56,581 bases of DNA from Candidatus Methanoperedens sp. (GCA_026552835.1 JAPMTY010000125.1:1-56581); one strand, 5' to 3'. Counted from the first letter of the stretch, positions 8,183 to 16,876 are shown. Program-made: numbers and translations. Notes: generated by a model from the letters alone, not told the origin.

Positions 8183-9400
8183 ATGGCGCCTTGGGAAGTA
8201 AAGAAATTAGGGGATATTGGAAAAATATATAATGGAAATAGTATAAACGAGAAGGTTAAAAAAGATAGATATACTGATGTTGATGAGGGATTGCCATTTA
8301 TAGCCACCAAAGATGTTAGCTATGTAAATATTATTGATTATGATAATGGTATTAAAATACCTTTTGAAGAAAAAGAACAATTTAAAATAGCACCAAAAAA
8401 TACTGTGTTGATATGTGCTGAAGGAGGTAGTGCTGGTAGAAAAATCGGATTTACTAATCAAGATATTTGTTTTGGTAATAAATTATTTGCACTAACCGCG
8501 AATAAAAATATTGAAAGTAGTTATGTGTTCTATTACTACTTTACTTCATCGTTTCAAAAACAATTCTCTTTAAGTTTAACGGGACTTATTGGTGGCGTTT
8601 CGATGAATAAGTTCAAAGAAATTGGAATCCCCATCCCTTCCCTCTCTGAACAAAAACACATCGTTGTCATTTTAGATGAAGCTTTTGAAAGCATTTCAAA
8701 AGCAAAAGAAAACGCCGAAAAGAATCTAAAAAATGCAAAAGAGATTTTTGAAAGCTATTTAAAAAGTGTTTTTGAAAATAAAATTCACGGAATAGAAAGT
8801 GAAGCATTAGAAAATATATGTGAATTAATAGTTGATTGCGAACATAAAACAGCACCAATCCAAGAAACTGGGTATCCCTCAATTCGTACACCAAATATTG
8901 GGAAAGGCTTTTTGATTTTGGATAATGTAAATCGAGTATCCGAAGAAACATATTTAGAATGGACAAAAAGAGCAATTCCACAAGCAAGTGATTTAATATT
9001 GGCAAGAGAAGCTCCAGCAGGAAATGTAGCAGTAATTCCAGAAAACATAAAAGTATGTTTAGGACAAAGAACTGTTTTAATTAGGCCAAAAAAAGATAAA
9101 ATAAACTCAAAGTATTTGGCCTTTTTGCTGCTATCTAAAGATGTGCAAGAAAAACTGCTTTTACATTCGAGAGGAGCTACAGTAGCCCATGTTAACATGA
9201 AGGATATCAGAGCTTTCAAAATATATAATCTTTCATCACTATCAGAGCAAAAATCAATCGTCTCCAAACTCGACGCCCTCTCAACCGAAACCAAAAAACT
9301 CGAAGCAATCTACGAAAAGAAACTCGCAGACCTTGAAGAACTAAAAAAATCAATCCTTGCAAAAGCCTTCAATGGTAAACTCACGGAGGCATCAGCGTGA
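8183..9400 (+). CDS. hsdS: type I restriction-modification specificity subunit HsdS
   Basis: A 405-aa specificity subunit that reads the bipartite DNA target. It has two target-recognition domains (about 1-150 and 210-345), each followed by a long helical spacer. The first spacer starts IPSLSEQKHIVVILD (about 152) and the second LSSLSEQKSIVSKLD (about 350), the internal repeat expected of HsdS. The two TRDs differ strongly, as usual. The gene is markedly AT-rich (for example 8200-8560), consistent with horizontal exchange. Its TGA overlaps the GTG start of the next reading frame. Confidence 0.94.
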   Translation: MAPWEVKKLGDIGKIYNGNSINEKVKKDRYTDVDEGLPFIATKDVSYVNIIDYDNGIKIPFEEKEQFKIAPKNTVLICAEGGSAGRKIGFTNQDICFGNKLFALTANKNIESSYVFYYYFTSSFQKQFSLSLTGLIGGVSMNKFKEIGIPIPSLSEQKHIVVILDEAFESISKAKENAEKNLKNAKEIFESYLKSVFENKIHGIESEALENICELIVDCEHKTAPIQETGYPSIRTPNIGKGFLILDNVNRVSEETYLEWTKRAIPQASDLILAREAPAGNVAVIPENIKVCLGQRTVLIRPKKDKINSKYLAFLLLSKDVQEKLLLHSRGATVAHVNMKDIRAFKIYNLSSLSEQKSIVSKLDALSTETKKLEAIYEKKLADLEELKKSILAKAFNGKLTEASA

Positions 9401-9710
9401 ATGAAATAATTTTATTTGAACAACAGCAGGTGCGCCGGGTTCGGCTTTATGATGAATGGTGGTTTGTTATAAGTGACGTTGTGGCGGTACTTACTGATTC
9501 AGTGAATCCGTCGGATTATCTAAAAAAACTCAGGAAGCGAGATCAATCTTTGAGTGATGCCTTTAAAGGAGGGGGACAAATTGTCCCCCCCCCCTTGGAA
9601 TTGAATTTGATACCGCTGGCGGAAGACAGATTCATGATTGGGGATTATGGAAAATTCAGTTAGTTCCATTTTGGAACATACTGCAAAAGATGGTAAGAAA
9701 TACCAGGTAA
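9397..9710 (+). pseudogene. broken Bro-N domain gene with poly-C frameshift
   Basis: A GTG at 9397, overlapping the hsdS stop (GTGA), opens an 88-codon frame ending at 9663. It has a clear Bro-N/antirepressor start: the RRVRLYDEWWFVISDVVAVL segment, then SDYLKKLRKRD. After QIVPPP, encoded over a run of ten C residues (about 9585-9594), similarity is lost. In the +1 frame the sequence continues IEFDTAGGRQ, which matches the family better, up to a stop at 9708-9710. I read it as a truncated, frameshifted paralogue of the intact gene at 9842; phase variation at the C tract is an alternative. Confidence 0.6.
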
Positions 9711-9749
9711 AAAACAATGATCAAAAGTGAACCAAAGGGATGATAGCGA

Positions 9750-9772
9750 GTTGACTACAATTTGTAGTCAAC
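9750..9772. promoter_or_regulatory. 23-bp palindrome before the DinD/Bro-N gene
   Basis: GTTGACTACAA, one T, then TTGTAGTCAAC: two perfect 11-bp arms around a single base. It lies 70 bp upstream of the start codon at 9842, in the 130-bp gap between the Bro-N remnant and the intact gene. Such a long dyad is a likely binding site for a dimeric regulator, possibly the DinD/Bro-N protein itself; it could also form a hairpin in RNA. Confidence 0.5.
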
Positions 9773-9841
9773 CAAAATGAATTAACTAGAATTGGTTGTG
9801 ACAAAACAGACAATTTAAATAATACAAGATGCGGAGTTGAA

Positions 9842-10687
9842 ATGACTGACATTGAAAATAATAAGTTAATACTTTTTCAAAACAAAAGCATCAGAAGGAC
9901 ATGGTTTAAAGAAGATTGGTATTATTCGTTAGTTGACATAGTTGAAGCATTAACAGATAGTCCAAATCCAACAGATTATCTTAAAAAGATGCGAAAGAGA
10001 GATGCAGAACTTGGAAGCTACATAGGGACAAATTGTCCCCATGTAGAAATGCTAAGTCATACAAATATTAATAGAAATGTTCTTGCGGGAAACCTAAAAG
10101 ACGTTTTTAGGTTAATCCAATCCATCCCCTCTTCCAGGGCTGAACCTTTCAAAAGATGGCTTGCAAAAGTCGGAAAAGATAGAATTGATGAAATTGAAAA
10201 TCCCGAACTTGCTCAAGAAAGAATGAAAGAGCTTTATGAGAAAAAGGGTTATTCAAGCGATTGGATCGATAAAAGGCTAAGAGGGATTGCAATAAGGCAA
10301 AATTTGACTGATGAATGGAAAGAAAGAGGCATTACAGAACAAAAAGATTTCGCAATCCTTACTGCTGAAATATCAAAAGCGACTTTTGGACTGACTCCTG
10401 GCGAATATAAAAATCACAAGAATTTACCTGAAAAATCAAAAATAAACTTACGTGATCACATGGATGATCTGGAATTAATTTTTACAATGCTTGGAGAAAG
10501 AGTAACTACAGAAATTTCTCAAAAAGAAAAACCAGAAACATTTTATAAAAATAAAAATGTTGCTAAACGAGGCGGCAAAGTTGCAGGAACCGCCAGAAAA
10601 AAAGCTGAAGAAGAATTAGGCAGAAGTGTTGTAACAAAACAAAACTATTTAAATAAAAATAAAGAAATTAAGGATACAAATGAATGA
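9842..10687 (+). CDS. DinD-like Bro-N domain protein in the hsd operon
   Basis: A 281-aa protein with a Bro-N domain (about 8-110) containing SYL-like DYLKKMRKRD and DVFRLIQSIPS. A helical C-terminal part contains MKELYEKKGYSSDWIDKRL and RQNLTDEWKERGI, typical of DinD / DNA-damage-inducible protein D relatives. These proteins are found in phages, as antirepressors, and inside type I restriction loci; their exact job there is not established. The C-terminus is Lys-rich. The gene overlaps hsdR by 8 bp (10680-10687), so it is part of the operon. A role in regulating restriction, or in tying it to DNA damage, is inference. Confidence 0.82.
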   Translation: MTDIENNKLILFQNKSIRRTWFKEDWYYSLVDIVEALTDSPNPTDYLKKMRKRDAELGSYIGTNCPHVEMLSHTNINRNVLAGNLKDVFRLIQSIPSSRAEPFKRWLAKVGKDRIDEIENPELAQERMKELYEKKGYSSDWIDKRLRGIAIRQNLTDEWKERGITEQKDFAILTAEISKATFGLTPGEYKNHKNLPEKSKINLRDHMDDLELIFTMLGERVTTEISQKEKPETFYKNKNVAKRGGKVAGTARKKAEEELGRSVVTKQNYLNKNKEIKDTNE

Positions 10688-13037
10688 AGCTGAAACAAGA
10701 GCCGAATTAATTGATCCTAAATTAAAAGAAAGCGGCTGGGGAATTGTAGAAGGCAGTAAAATACTAAGGGAATATCATATTACCATTGGAAAACTTCAAA
10801 CAGGAGCTGGCCGCGCAAAACCGTTAATTTCAGACTATATTCTGGTATACAAAGGAAGAAAACTTGCACCAATAGAAGCTAAAAGCGATGAAGAAGAAAT
10901 TGGAGAAGGAGTTGCACAGGCAAAAAATTACGCCGAAAAACTTCATCTGCAAACCACTTTTTCAACTAATGGCAAAGAGATTTATCAAATTTGCATGGAA
11001 ACAGGAAAAGAAGGGCTAATAACTAATTTTCCTACCCCTGACGAATTATGGAATAAAACATTCAAAATCCAAAACAATTGGAAAGATAAATTTAATGCAA
11101 TTCCAAACGGCGGTATTTACGAACCCAGATTCTATCAGGAAATTGCAATAAATAAAGCTTTAGACGCTATCGCCGAAGGAAAGAATCGATTGCTATTAAC
11201 GCTTGCAACAGGCACAGGAAAAACTCCTATCGCATCTCAAATTTCCTGGAAACTCTTCCATGCGCGATGGAATTTAAAGCGAGATGGTGCAAGAAGACCG
11301 CGAATTCTATTCCTCGCAGATAGAAATATTCTGGCAGATCAGGCGTTTAATATGTTCTCTGCGTTTCCTGAAGATGCGCTGGTCAGAATTAAGCCCGATG
11401 AAATAAGAAAGAAAGGCTCTGTTCCTACAAATGGTAGTATATTTTTCACAATATTTCAAACTTTTATGAGCGGTCCAAATGATACTCCTTACTTTGGAGA
11501 TTACCCTAAAGACTTTTTTGATTTGATAATTATTGATGAATGTCATAGGGGCGGGGCAAATGACGAAGGAAATTGGAGGGCAATAATGGAATATTTCTCC
11601 CCTGCTGTTCAATTAGGTTTAACTGCCACCCCAAAACGACAAGAGAATGCTGATACTTACAAATATTTTGGAGAGCCGCTTTATGTTTATTCGCTAAAAG
11701 ATGGAATAAATGATGGTTTCTTAACTCCTTTCAAGGTCAGAAGAATTAAAACAACTATGGATGATTATATTTATACTTCTGATGATAGGATTCTTGAAGG
11801 GGAGGTTGAATATGGAAAAATTTACACGGGAGCTGACTGGAATAAAATCATTGAGATTAAAGTAAAAGAAGAATACAACACAAAATTACTATTAAACGAG
11901 ATCAATCAAAATGAAAAAGGCATCGTTTTTTGCGCAACTCAGGATCATGCACTTGCGATCAGGGATTTAATTAATCAATATAAGAAAAGCAAAGAACCTA
12001 ATTATTGTGCGCGTGTTACTGCCAATGATGGGAAACTTGGCGAGCTATATTTGGCAGAATTCAGGGATAATGAAAAAACAATCCCGACAATTCTTACTAC
12101 TTCGCAAAAGCTTTCAACCGGAGTTGATGCAAGGAATATACGAAGCATTGTTTTAATGCGCAAAATTAATTCAATGATTGAATTCAAACAAATCATTGGG
12201 CGCGGCACAAGATTATTTGAGGGAAAAGAGTTTTTCACAATTTATGATTTTTTTGATGCCTATACTCATTTTAGTGATCCAGAATGGGATGGTGAACCTA
12301 TACCAGAAGTTTGTGCTAAATGCGATCAAAACCCCTGTGTATGCGAAAAGAAACCACCCCGACTTTGTACTGTATGCGGTAAAAGGCCGTGTGAATGTGA
12401 AAAAATGCCTCCAAAGCCTTGTCCCAAGTGTAACAAAAGCCCATGTGAATGTTCTAAAAAAGTGAAAATAAAACTTGGTGATGGCAAAGAACGTGAAATT
12501 CAACATATGATGCAAACTTCATTTTGGAGCGCGGATGGAAAACCAATTTCAGCAGAAGAGTTTTTGCATAGCCTCTATGGAAAATTGCCTGAATTTTTCA
12601 AAGATGAGGCGCAACTGCGTAAAATATGGTCAAATCCCATAACAAGAAAAGCCCTGCTTGAAAAACTGGCAGAAGCAGGTTATGGATTGAGTGAATTGAA
12701 AACATTGCAAAAGTTAATAGATGCAGAAAACAGCGATATATTTGATGCATTAGAATATATTTCTTATGCAATTAAACCAATTTCAAGAGAAGAAAGAGTT
12801 GCTAGAGCACAATTAAATATATTTAAGTCATTAGACAATAACCAAAAAGAATTTTTAGAATTTGTTTTATCCAAATACGTTGAAACCGGCATTGAAGAGC
12901 TTGGTCAAGAGAAACTGCCCGATCTACTAAAAATTAAATATTCTGCAATAACTGATGCAACTGAATTGCTTGGCGGTGTTATTAGAATAAGGGAGACATT
13001 TTTCAATTTCCAGCAGCATTTATTTGCCACAGCATAA
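10680..13037 (+). CDS. hsdR: type I restriction endonuclease subunit HsdR (EcoEI-like) with Cys repeat insert
   Basis: A 785-aa motor/nuclease subunit. The N-terminal PD-(D/E)XK nuclease has Asp52 and E66-A-K68. The SF2 translocase has Walker A ATGTGKT (176-182), DECH box (286-289), TATPKR, and motif VI QIIGRGTR (504-511). The C-terminal part resembles the EcoEI-type HsdR tail. Between translocase and tail lie three exact-period modules of CxxC-x4-CxC at 545-555, 563-573 and 581-591 (18-residue period), separated by Pro/Lys-rich linkers; these look like zinc knuckles and are not part of the standard architecture. With HsdM and HsdS it forms the restriction complex. Confidence 0.94.
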   Translation: MNEAETRAELIDPKLKESGWGIVEGSKILREYHITIGKLQTGAGRAKPLISDYILVYKGRKLAPIEAKSDEEEIGEGVAQAKNYAEKLHLQTTFSTNGKEIYQICMETGKEGLITNFPTPDELWNKTFKIQNNWKDKFNAIPNGGIYEPRFYQEIAINKALDAIAEGKNRLLLTLATGTGKTPIASQISWKLFHARWNLKRDGARRPRILFLADRNILADQAFNMFSAFPEDALVRIKPDEIRKKGSVPTNGSIFFTIFQTFMSGPNDTPYFGDYPKDFFDLIIIDECHRGGANDEGNWRAIMEYFSPAVQLGLTATPKRQENADTYKYFGEPLYVYSLKDGINDGFLTPFKVRRIKTTMDDYIYTSDDRILEGEVEYGKIYTGADWNKIIEIKVKEEYNTKLLLNEINQNEKGIVFCATQDHALAIRDLINQYKKSKEPNYCARVTANDGKLGELYLAEFRDNEKTIPTILTTSQKLSTGVDARNIRSIVLMRKINSMIEFKQIIGRGTRLFEGKEFFTIYDFFDAYTHFSDPEWDGEPIPEVCAKCDQNPCVCEKKPPRLCTVCGKRPCECEKMPPKPCPKCNKSPCECSKKVKIKLGDGKEREIQHMMQTSFWSADGKPISAEEFLHSLYGKLPEFFKDEAQLRKIWSNPITRKALLEKLAEAGYGLSELKTLQKLIDAENSDIFDALEYISYAIKPISREERVARAQLNIFKSLDNNQKEFLEFVLSKYVETGIEELGQEKLPDLLKIKYSAITDATELLGGVIRIRETFFNFQQHLFATA

Positions 13038-13218
13038 GATTGATGGAACTAAAAATAGCGCGGCCACTTTCCACCCCGCGCGCCTCATTATGTATTCTCC
13101 AGCCGCATCCCTGATTGGACGGCGCCGCCCGGTCAATCGGGAAGGTTGGGGGACACTGCGCAGAGACGCGATTCCACAAAACCCGATGCCCCGTCATACG
13201 TAATCGGTGAGGGGCATT
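13038..13218. other. GC-rich non-coding stretch downstream of hsdR
   Basis: About 180 bp with visibly higher G+C (for example CCCCGCGCGCCTC and GGACGGCGCCGCCCGG) than the AT-rich hsd operon before it. It contains a short dyad GCGGCGC-type core and no convincing coding frame. It runs directly into repeat R1 copy 2. It may be a decayed foreign fragment marking the island boundary. Confidence 0.3.
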
Positions 13219-13433
13219 GTGATAGAACGCGGATTGCGCGGATGACGCGGATGCACACGGATGCGATAGAAAGGGTTTTTGTGTTCGATCAATACTGGGA
13301 AAACAAAATGCTTAACCATGATTTAACAGATAGAAAGATTAATCTGGATCCCAAATCTGCGCGTATCCGCGCAATCCGCGTCATCACTGTTCCATTTTAA
13401 TTGATGAATACTACTTCATAAACCCAAATAACC
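13219..13433. repeat. dispersed hairpin-forming repeat, family R1, copy 2 (inverted)
   Basis: Reverse-oriented homologue of 4380-4598, matching along about 215 bp, including the CGGATTGCGCGGATGACGCG arm, TGTTCGATCAA in the middle, and ATACTACTTCAT at the outer end. Both copies sit between genes or at operon ends. Confidence 0.75.
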
Positions 13434-13452
13434 GCGCCCTTTACTCCCGAAT

Positions 13453-14022
13453 CTAGAACTTTATCTCCACATCCTTCTTATCCTCTTCTGCGACTTTGAA
13501 CAAATCAACAGGCTGGTAGTGCATCTTTCCGGCAATCCACATATCAGGAATGGACTTTATCCTGATGTTGTAAATGGTGACACTATCATTGTAAAACTCC
13601 CTCCTGTCAGCAAGCTCGCTTTCCAATCCTGAAATCCTGTTCTGGAGCTGCAGGAAATTTTCGTTCGCCTTCAAGTTGGGATAGTTTTCTGCAACAGCAA
13701 AAAGAGACTTCAATGAGTCTGATATCATGTTAGAAATATTGGCTTTATCGGAAACAGTTGTAGCTTTCATCCAGCCAGACCGAAGCTCAGTAAGATTACT
13801 CAAAACAGATTTCTCGTAATTCATATACCCTTTGCAGACTTCAATCAGCTTCGCAAGTTCATCATTTCTCTGCTTGAGTATCACGTCGATGTTAGCCCAG
13901 GACTTGTCAATGTTTCTGCTCAGCCTGACCAGGCCGTTATAAATCGAGACGAAATACACAACTACTGCTACAACGACAAAAACGAGAGCAGCTAAGATTA
14001 TTAAATATATTCCAGATACCAT
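13453..14022 (-). CDS. lemA: LemA family protein
   Basis: A 189-aa protein with one N-terminal membrane helix (about 4-27) followed by a long helical domain. YNGLVRLSRNIDKSWANIDVILKQRNDELAKL is the family signature region, seen at about 28-60; ENYPNLKANENFLQLQ and YNDSVTIYN follow in the usual places. LemA proteins are widespread membrane-tethered helical-bundle proteins with no settled biochemical role. It is last in a minus-strand cluster with a GIDE-domain protein (44 bp upstream) and a small membrane protein, a pairing common in archaea and bacteria. Confidence 0.93.
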   Translation of the reverse strand: MVSGIYLIILAALVFVVVAVVVYFVSIYNGLVRLSRNIDKSWANIDVILKQRNDELAKLIEVCKGYMNYEKSVLSNLTELRSGWMKATTVSDKANISNMISDSLKSLFAVAENYPNLKANENFLQLQNRISGLESELADRREFYNDSVTIYNIRIKSIPDMWIAGKMHYQPVDLFKVAEEDKKDVEIKF

Positions 14023-14066
14023 TTTAAACCCAACACATTTTTAGTTTTACCTATAATTAAAACTTT

Positions 14067-14837
14067 CTATAACAATTCGAAGAACATCAGCAAAAAGAAA
14101 AGGCATACTATAGAAAGCCCCCCTCCCCCGATTATTCCAAGCAAAGAGTTTCTTGTAAGCTCCGTCAAAATCTCCTTCTCACTCTTTTCAGAAATGATGA
14201 ACCTGTCATTGTTGTCTCCCTTCTGTATCATGACATGCTCCGCATCTGCCTCGAATACATTGGGGTCGTCATAAGGATTTTTTCCCGCAGTGCCCAACAA
14301 ATAAAGCTTGTCGCCAACTTCTATATCGTACTCATAGAAACGAAACGAATAACTAAATCCGAAGAAATCCTTTGCTTTTATGCCCTCCGCTTCCAGATAC
14401 TCTTTTAAGGAATCTGGCAAACCTTCTTGCAGGAACCCTCCTGTTTGAAGCTCAAAATCTGCGGGAACTTTGTATTCTGCATCTTTAACTTTCACCAGAA
14501 CCTTTCCGGTCTCATCTTGAAGATAGAAATAATCCCCTTTTTCTTCAGTATTTATTAATTCCCAGTGTGAGCTTTTGCCGCTTTTGACCAATTTTTCCAC
14601 AGTGCATTTGTAATGGACGCAATCCTTTTTAATGAAAGGTCCTCTTAAAATACTTTGTTTGAAAGGGAGCGCTATGCCGTTTACCTCTACAAGGCCCATT
14701 GCTATTGAGCGTACGGTTGAAGTAGGGATATCTTCTATCAGCCTCTTTTCCCTGAACCACAGAAGTCCTTTGATGAAGAGGTATATGCCAGCAAAGAAAC
14801 CAACGAGATAAAGGAAGAAATTGTTATTGATATCCAT
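14067..14837 (-). CDS. GIDE-domain membrane protein (MUL1/E3-ligase-like fold)
   Basis: A 256-aa protein with an N-terminal membrane helix (about 7-27), a central beta-rich domain and a C-terminal hydrophobic helix (about 232-253). The central segment STVRSIAMGLVEVNGIA followed by CVHYKCTVEK matches the GIDE domain, known from mitochondrial MUL1/MAPL and from many archaeal and bacterial proteins encoded beside LemA. There is no RING finger here, so it is not a ubiquitin ligase despite the common database label. The function is unknown; the link to LemA is by neighbourhood. Confidence 0.75.
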   Translation of the reverse strand: MDINNNFFLYLVGFFAGIYLFIKGLLWFREKRLIEDIPTSTVRSIAMGLVEVNGIALPFKQSILRGPFIKKDCVHYKCTVEKLVKSGKSSHWELINTEEKGDYFYLQDETGKVLVKVKDAEYKVPADFELQTGGFLQEGLPDSLKEYLEAEGIKAKDFFGFSYSFRFYEYDIEVGDKLYLLGTAGKNPYDDPNVFEADAEHVMIQKGDNNDRFIISEKSEKEILTELTRNSLLGIIGGGGLSIVCLFFLLMFFELL

Positions 14838-14858
14838 TTTTTTTCACTGCATTTTACT

Positions 14859-15092
14859 TTACATTTCTTTGCCATACTTAATGCCCCATGATGCCCACAT
14901 CGCCCCCAGAATCGCTGTCGCTGCAAGTAAAGCGACCACAATAACGGCGACCTTCTGGAAAAGGCTGAATGATATAGCGAAAAACGCGACATAAATTATT
15001 GCAAAAATCACCAATCCAAACAAAACTATGATTGATACAACAACTCTTGGCGCCAGTCCAGGCGGAATTTCTTTAGTTTCAGTTTCGTTCAT
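14859..15092 (-). CDS. small two-helix membrane protein
   Basis: A 77-aa protein with an acidic, Pro-containing N-terminus and two membrane helices (about 17-37 and 45-68). It is the first gene of the cluster with the GIDE protein and LemA (22 bp gap to the GIDE gene). The family is not recognised; membership of a LemA/GIDE membrane assembly is inferred from spacing. Confidence 0.65.
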   Translation of the reverse strand: MNETETKEIPPGLAPRVVVSIIVLFGLVIFAIIYVAFFAISFSLFQKVAVIVVALLAATAILGAMWASWGIKYGKEM

Positions 15093-15214
15093 ATTTGTTA
15101 CACACTCCTTTGATTTTTATTTAAATTTCGGTTGATAGTTTATCATGCTATCCACCACTCTTATGTTTAGTACTTGATTTGGATACTTATAAAATTAACT
15201 TAACCCCTGAAATT

Positions 15215-15660
15215 CTAGTTTTCTGCCAAACCTCTGAAAAATATAGATTTGTTTTGCCTGAAGAAAATATAATGGTAGTATGGAAAGAGATGCTGTTGAT
15301 TGCTAGGGTGTCTGAGGAAAACGAACCGCAGATAAACGCAGATGAACGCGGATTTGTAGCATCAAATCCAGCGCATCTTATCGGTTCGTGGGATTTTAGC
15401 ATTCCTCTTGTTTCTGAGTTTTTCATGTGTGGTTGCATCGTCAACGTATCGGCGCATGGAATTTTATAGTTTTTGTGTTGGTATTTTAAACGATAGGAAA
15501 TTGCAATAGTTTTTCAATAGCCGTAGCATTTAATCTGCGTTTATCTGCGTTCATCTGCGGCTAAAATTTTCAAAAGCCGAACCTAGTAATTCCTGCATGT
15601 GCTGAATTGCGCCGCCTCCGTATACTGTTTATATTATGTTTTACGCATAACACTCGATCA
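15215..15660. repeat. dispersed repeat, family R2, copy 1
   Basis: About 445 bp of non-coding DNA between the LemA cluster and the gene at 15790. It contains AACGCAGATGAACGCGGATT near 15330 and the complementary AATCTGCGTTTATCTGCGTT near 15530, an internal inverted repeat. The stretch aligns, inverted, to about 29200-29640, including a CTGAAGAAAATA block and GGATTGCGCCGC/GAATTGCGCCGC at the other end. This copy lacks recognisable terminal repeats, so it looks like the older, decayed one. The rest of the 15093-15789 gap holds only AT-rich promoter-like DNA. Confidence 0.7.
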
Positions 15661-15789
15661 AAATTGATTTTCATATGATTAGCGGAAAACTATAATCCTA
15701 ACCCCAGCCAACATGAATTTCTTAATCTAAAATAAGCAAATGTTCCTTCAATAAGTTATTTATTCCAGAACCAACTTGAATTGATTGTC

Positions 15790-16521
15790 ATGAAACAGAT
15801 ACAAATAACACTAACCCCTCCTGAATCGAAAAGGATCATTGCCATGGGAGTAAAAAAGCTTCCAGTCATACAGAATGCTTTGGAAAATGGAAGGATACTG
15901 ATAACACTGGGCACTACAAATTCCTATGTGGCTGAAGAATTGACAGGCAAAAAGATCGATCATTCAAGATACGCCGCAGGCTACATTGGCGAAACGGCAG
16001 CGGTTGTCCCGAACGACAAGCGCCTGCCTGCAATTGCCCTGAAGAACGGGAAAGAGGTTAGCGCGGATAATATCCTGAATGAAATGACCTCACAGGATGT
16101 TGTAATTAAGGGAGCAAATGCCCTTGACCCGGATGGTGTTGCAGGTGTCCTGCTTGCAAATCCCCTCGGAGGAACTACGGGAAGTATTATAGGAATAGTA
16201 ATGGCAAGGGGAATTAATCTTGTTATTCCTGTGGGGCTTGAAAAATCGATCCCTTATTCTGTAACAGAAATCTCCAGGAGAATAGGGATACAGCGATGCA
16301 GCAAAGCAACAGGGCTGCCTGTGGGAATGATGCCGCTGTTCGGTGATGTCATAACCGAAGTGGAAGCGCTGATGCTGCTTGGTGCCGAGAATGTTTTTGC
16401 GATAGGCTCTGGCGGTGTGAACGGTGGTGAAGGCGCTATCGTGTTGTGTGTTGAAGGTGAAAATGCCGATGAGATATTTGACCTTGTGCAGAAGGTAAAA
16501 GAGAAGAAGGGAGAGCTTTAA
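15790..16521 (+). CDS. conserved protein of unknown function
   Basis: I do not recognise this 243-aa protein. It begins MKQIQITLTPPESKRIIA and has several glycine-rich turns: ITLGTTNSYV, ANPLGGTTGSIIG and AIGSGGVNGGEGAIVLC, suggesting an alpha/beta fold with nucleotide- or cofactor-binding loops. No membrane helix or signal peptide. I place the start at the ATG at 15790; a TTG three codons earlier is possible. The cupin gene follows after 31 bp in the same direction, so the two may share a transcript. The low gap rate and balanced composition argue for a real, conserved gene. Confidence 0.7.
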   Translation: MKQIQITLTPPESKRIIAMGVKKLPVIQNALENGRILITLGTTNSYVAEELTGKKIDHSRYAAGYIGETAAVVPNDKRLPAIALKNGKEVSADNILNEMTSQDVVIKGANALDPDGVAGVLLANPLGGTTGSIIGIVMARGINLVIPVGLEKSIPYSVTEISRRIGIQRCSKATGLPVGMMPLFGDVITEVEALMLLGAENVFAIGSGGVNGGEGAIVLCVEGENADEIFDLVQKVKEKKGEL

Positions 16522-16552
16522 GAACATAGTACAGTAATTTTATTGTAATTTT

Positions 16553-16876
16553 ATGTTCGCAAAACAGATTCAGAATGGGCTTGATCTGACAGATGAGGCA
16601 AAAAACATTACCGCGGTATATGATACCTCACTTGAGCCCGGGCAGGATGTTCCGCTGCATTTTCATAATGATCTTGAGGAGCTATATTATATCCTGTCCG
16701 GTTACGGCAATATGACAATTGGTGATGAAAAGCAGGAAATCTCACGAAACGATGTTGTTTATATCCCGAAAACCGCGCCGCATACATTGACCAATACAGG
16801 GAATGTGCCGCTTCGGTTCGTTACGATATCAGTAAAAGTAAAAGGGGACAAAGAGAATATCCCATACATAAGCTGA
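16553..16876 (+). CDS. small cupin-domain protein
   Basis: A 107-aa single-domain cupin. Motif 1 is PLHFHNDLEELYYILSG (HxHx4Ex6G type, with two His and a Glu as metal ligands) and motif 2 is PKTAPHTLTNTG with the last His ligand. Such proteins are metal-dependent isomerases, dioxygenases or sensors; the substrate cannot be told from sequence. It follows the unknown gene at 15790 by 31 bp. The 130 bp after it hold no supported gene. Confidence 0.85.
   Translation: MFAKQIQNGLDLTDEAKNITAVYDTSLEPGQDVPLHFHNDLEELYYILSGYGNMTIGDEKQEISRNDVVYIPKTAPHTLTNTGNVPLRFVTISVKVKGDKENIPYIS

Noticed and set aside
15179..15469. Possible 96-aa protein, with a similar minus-strand frame at 29304-29588
   Set aside because: The two frames resemble each other only because they lie in copies of repeat family R2; stops and frame shifts differ and the inverted-repeat core would have to be coding.
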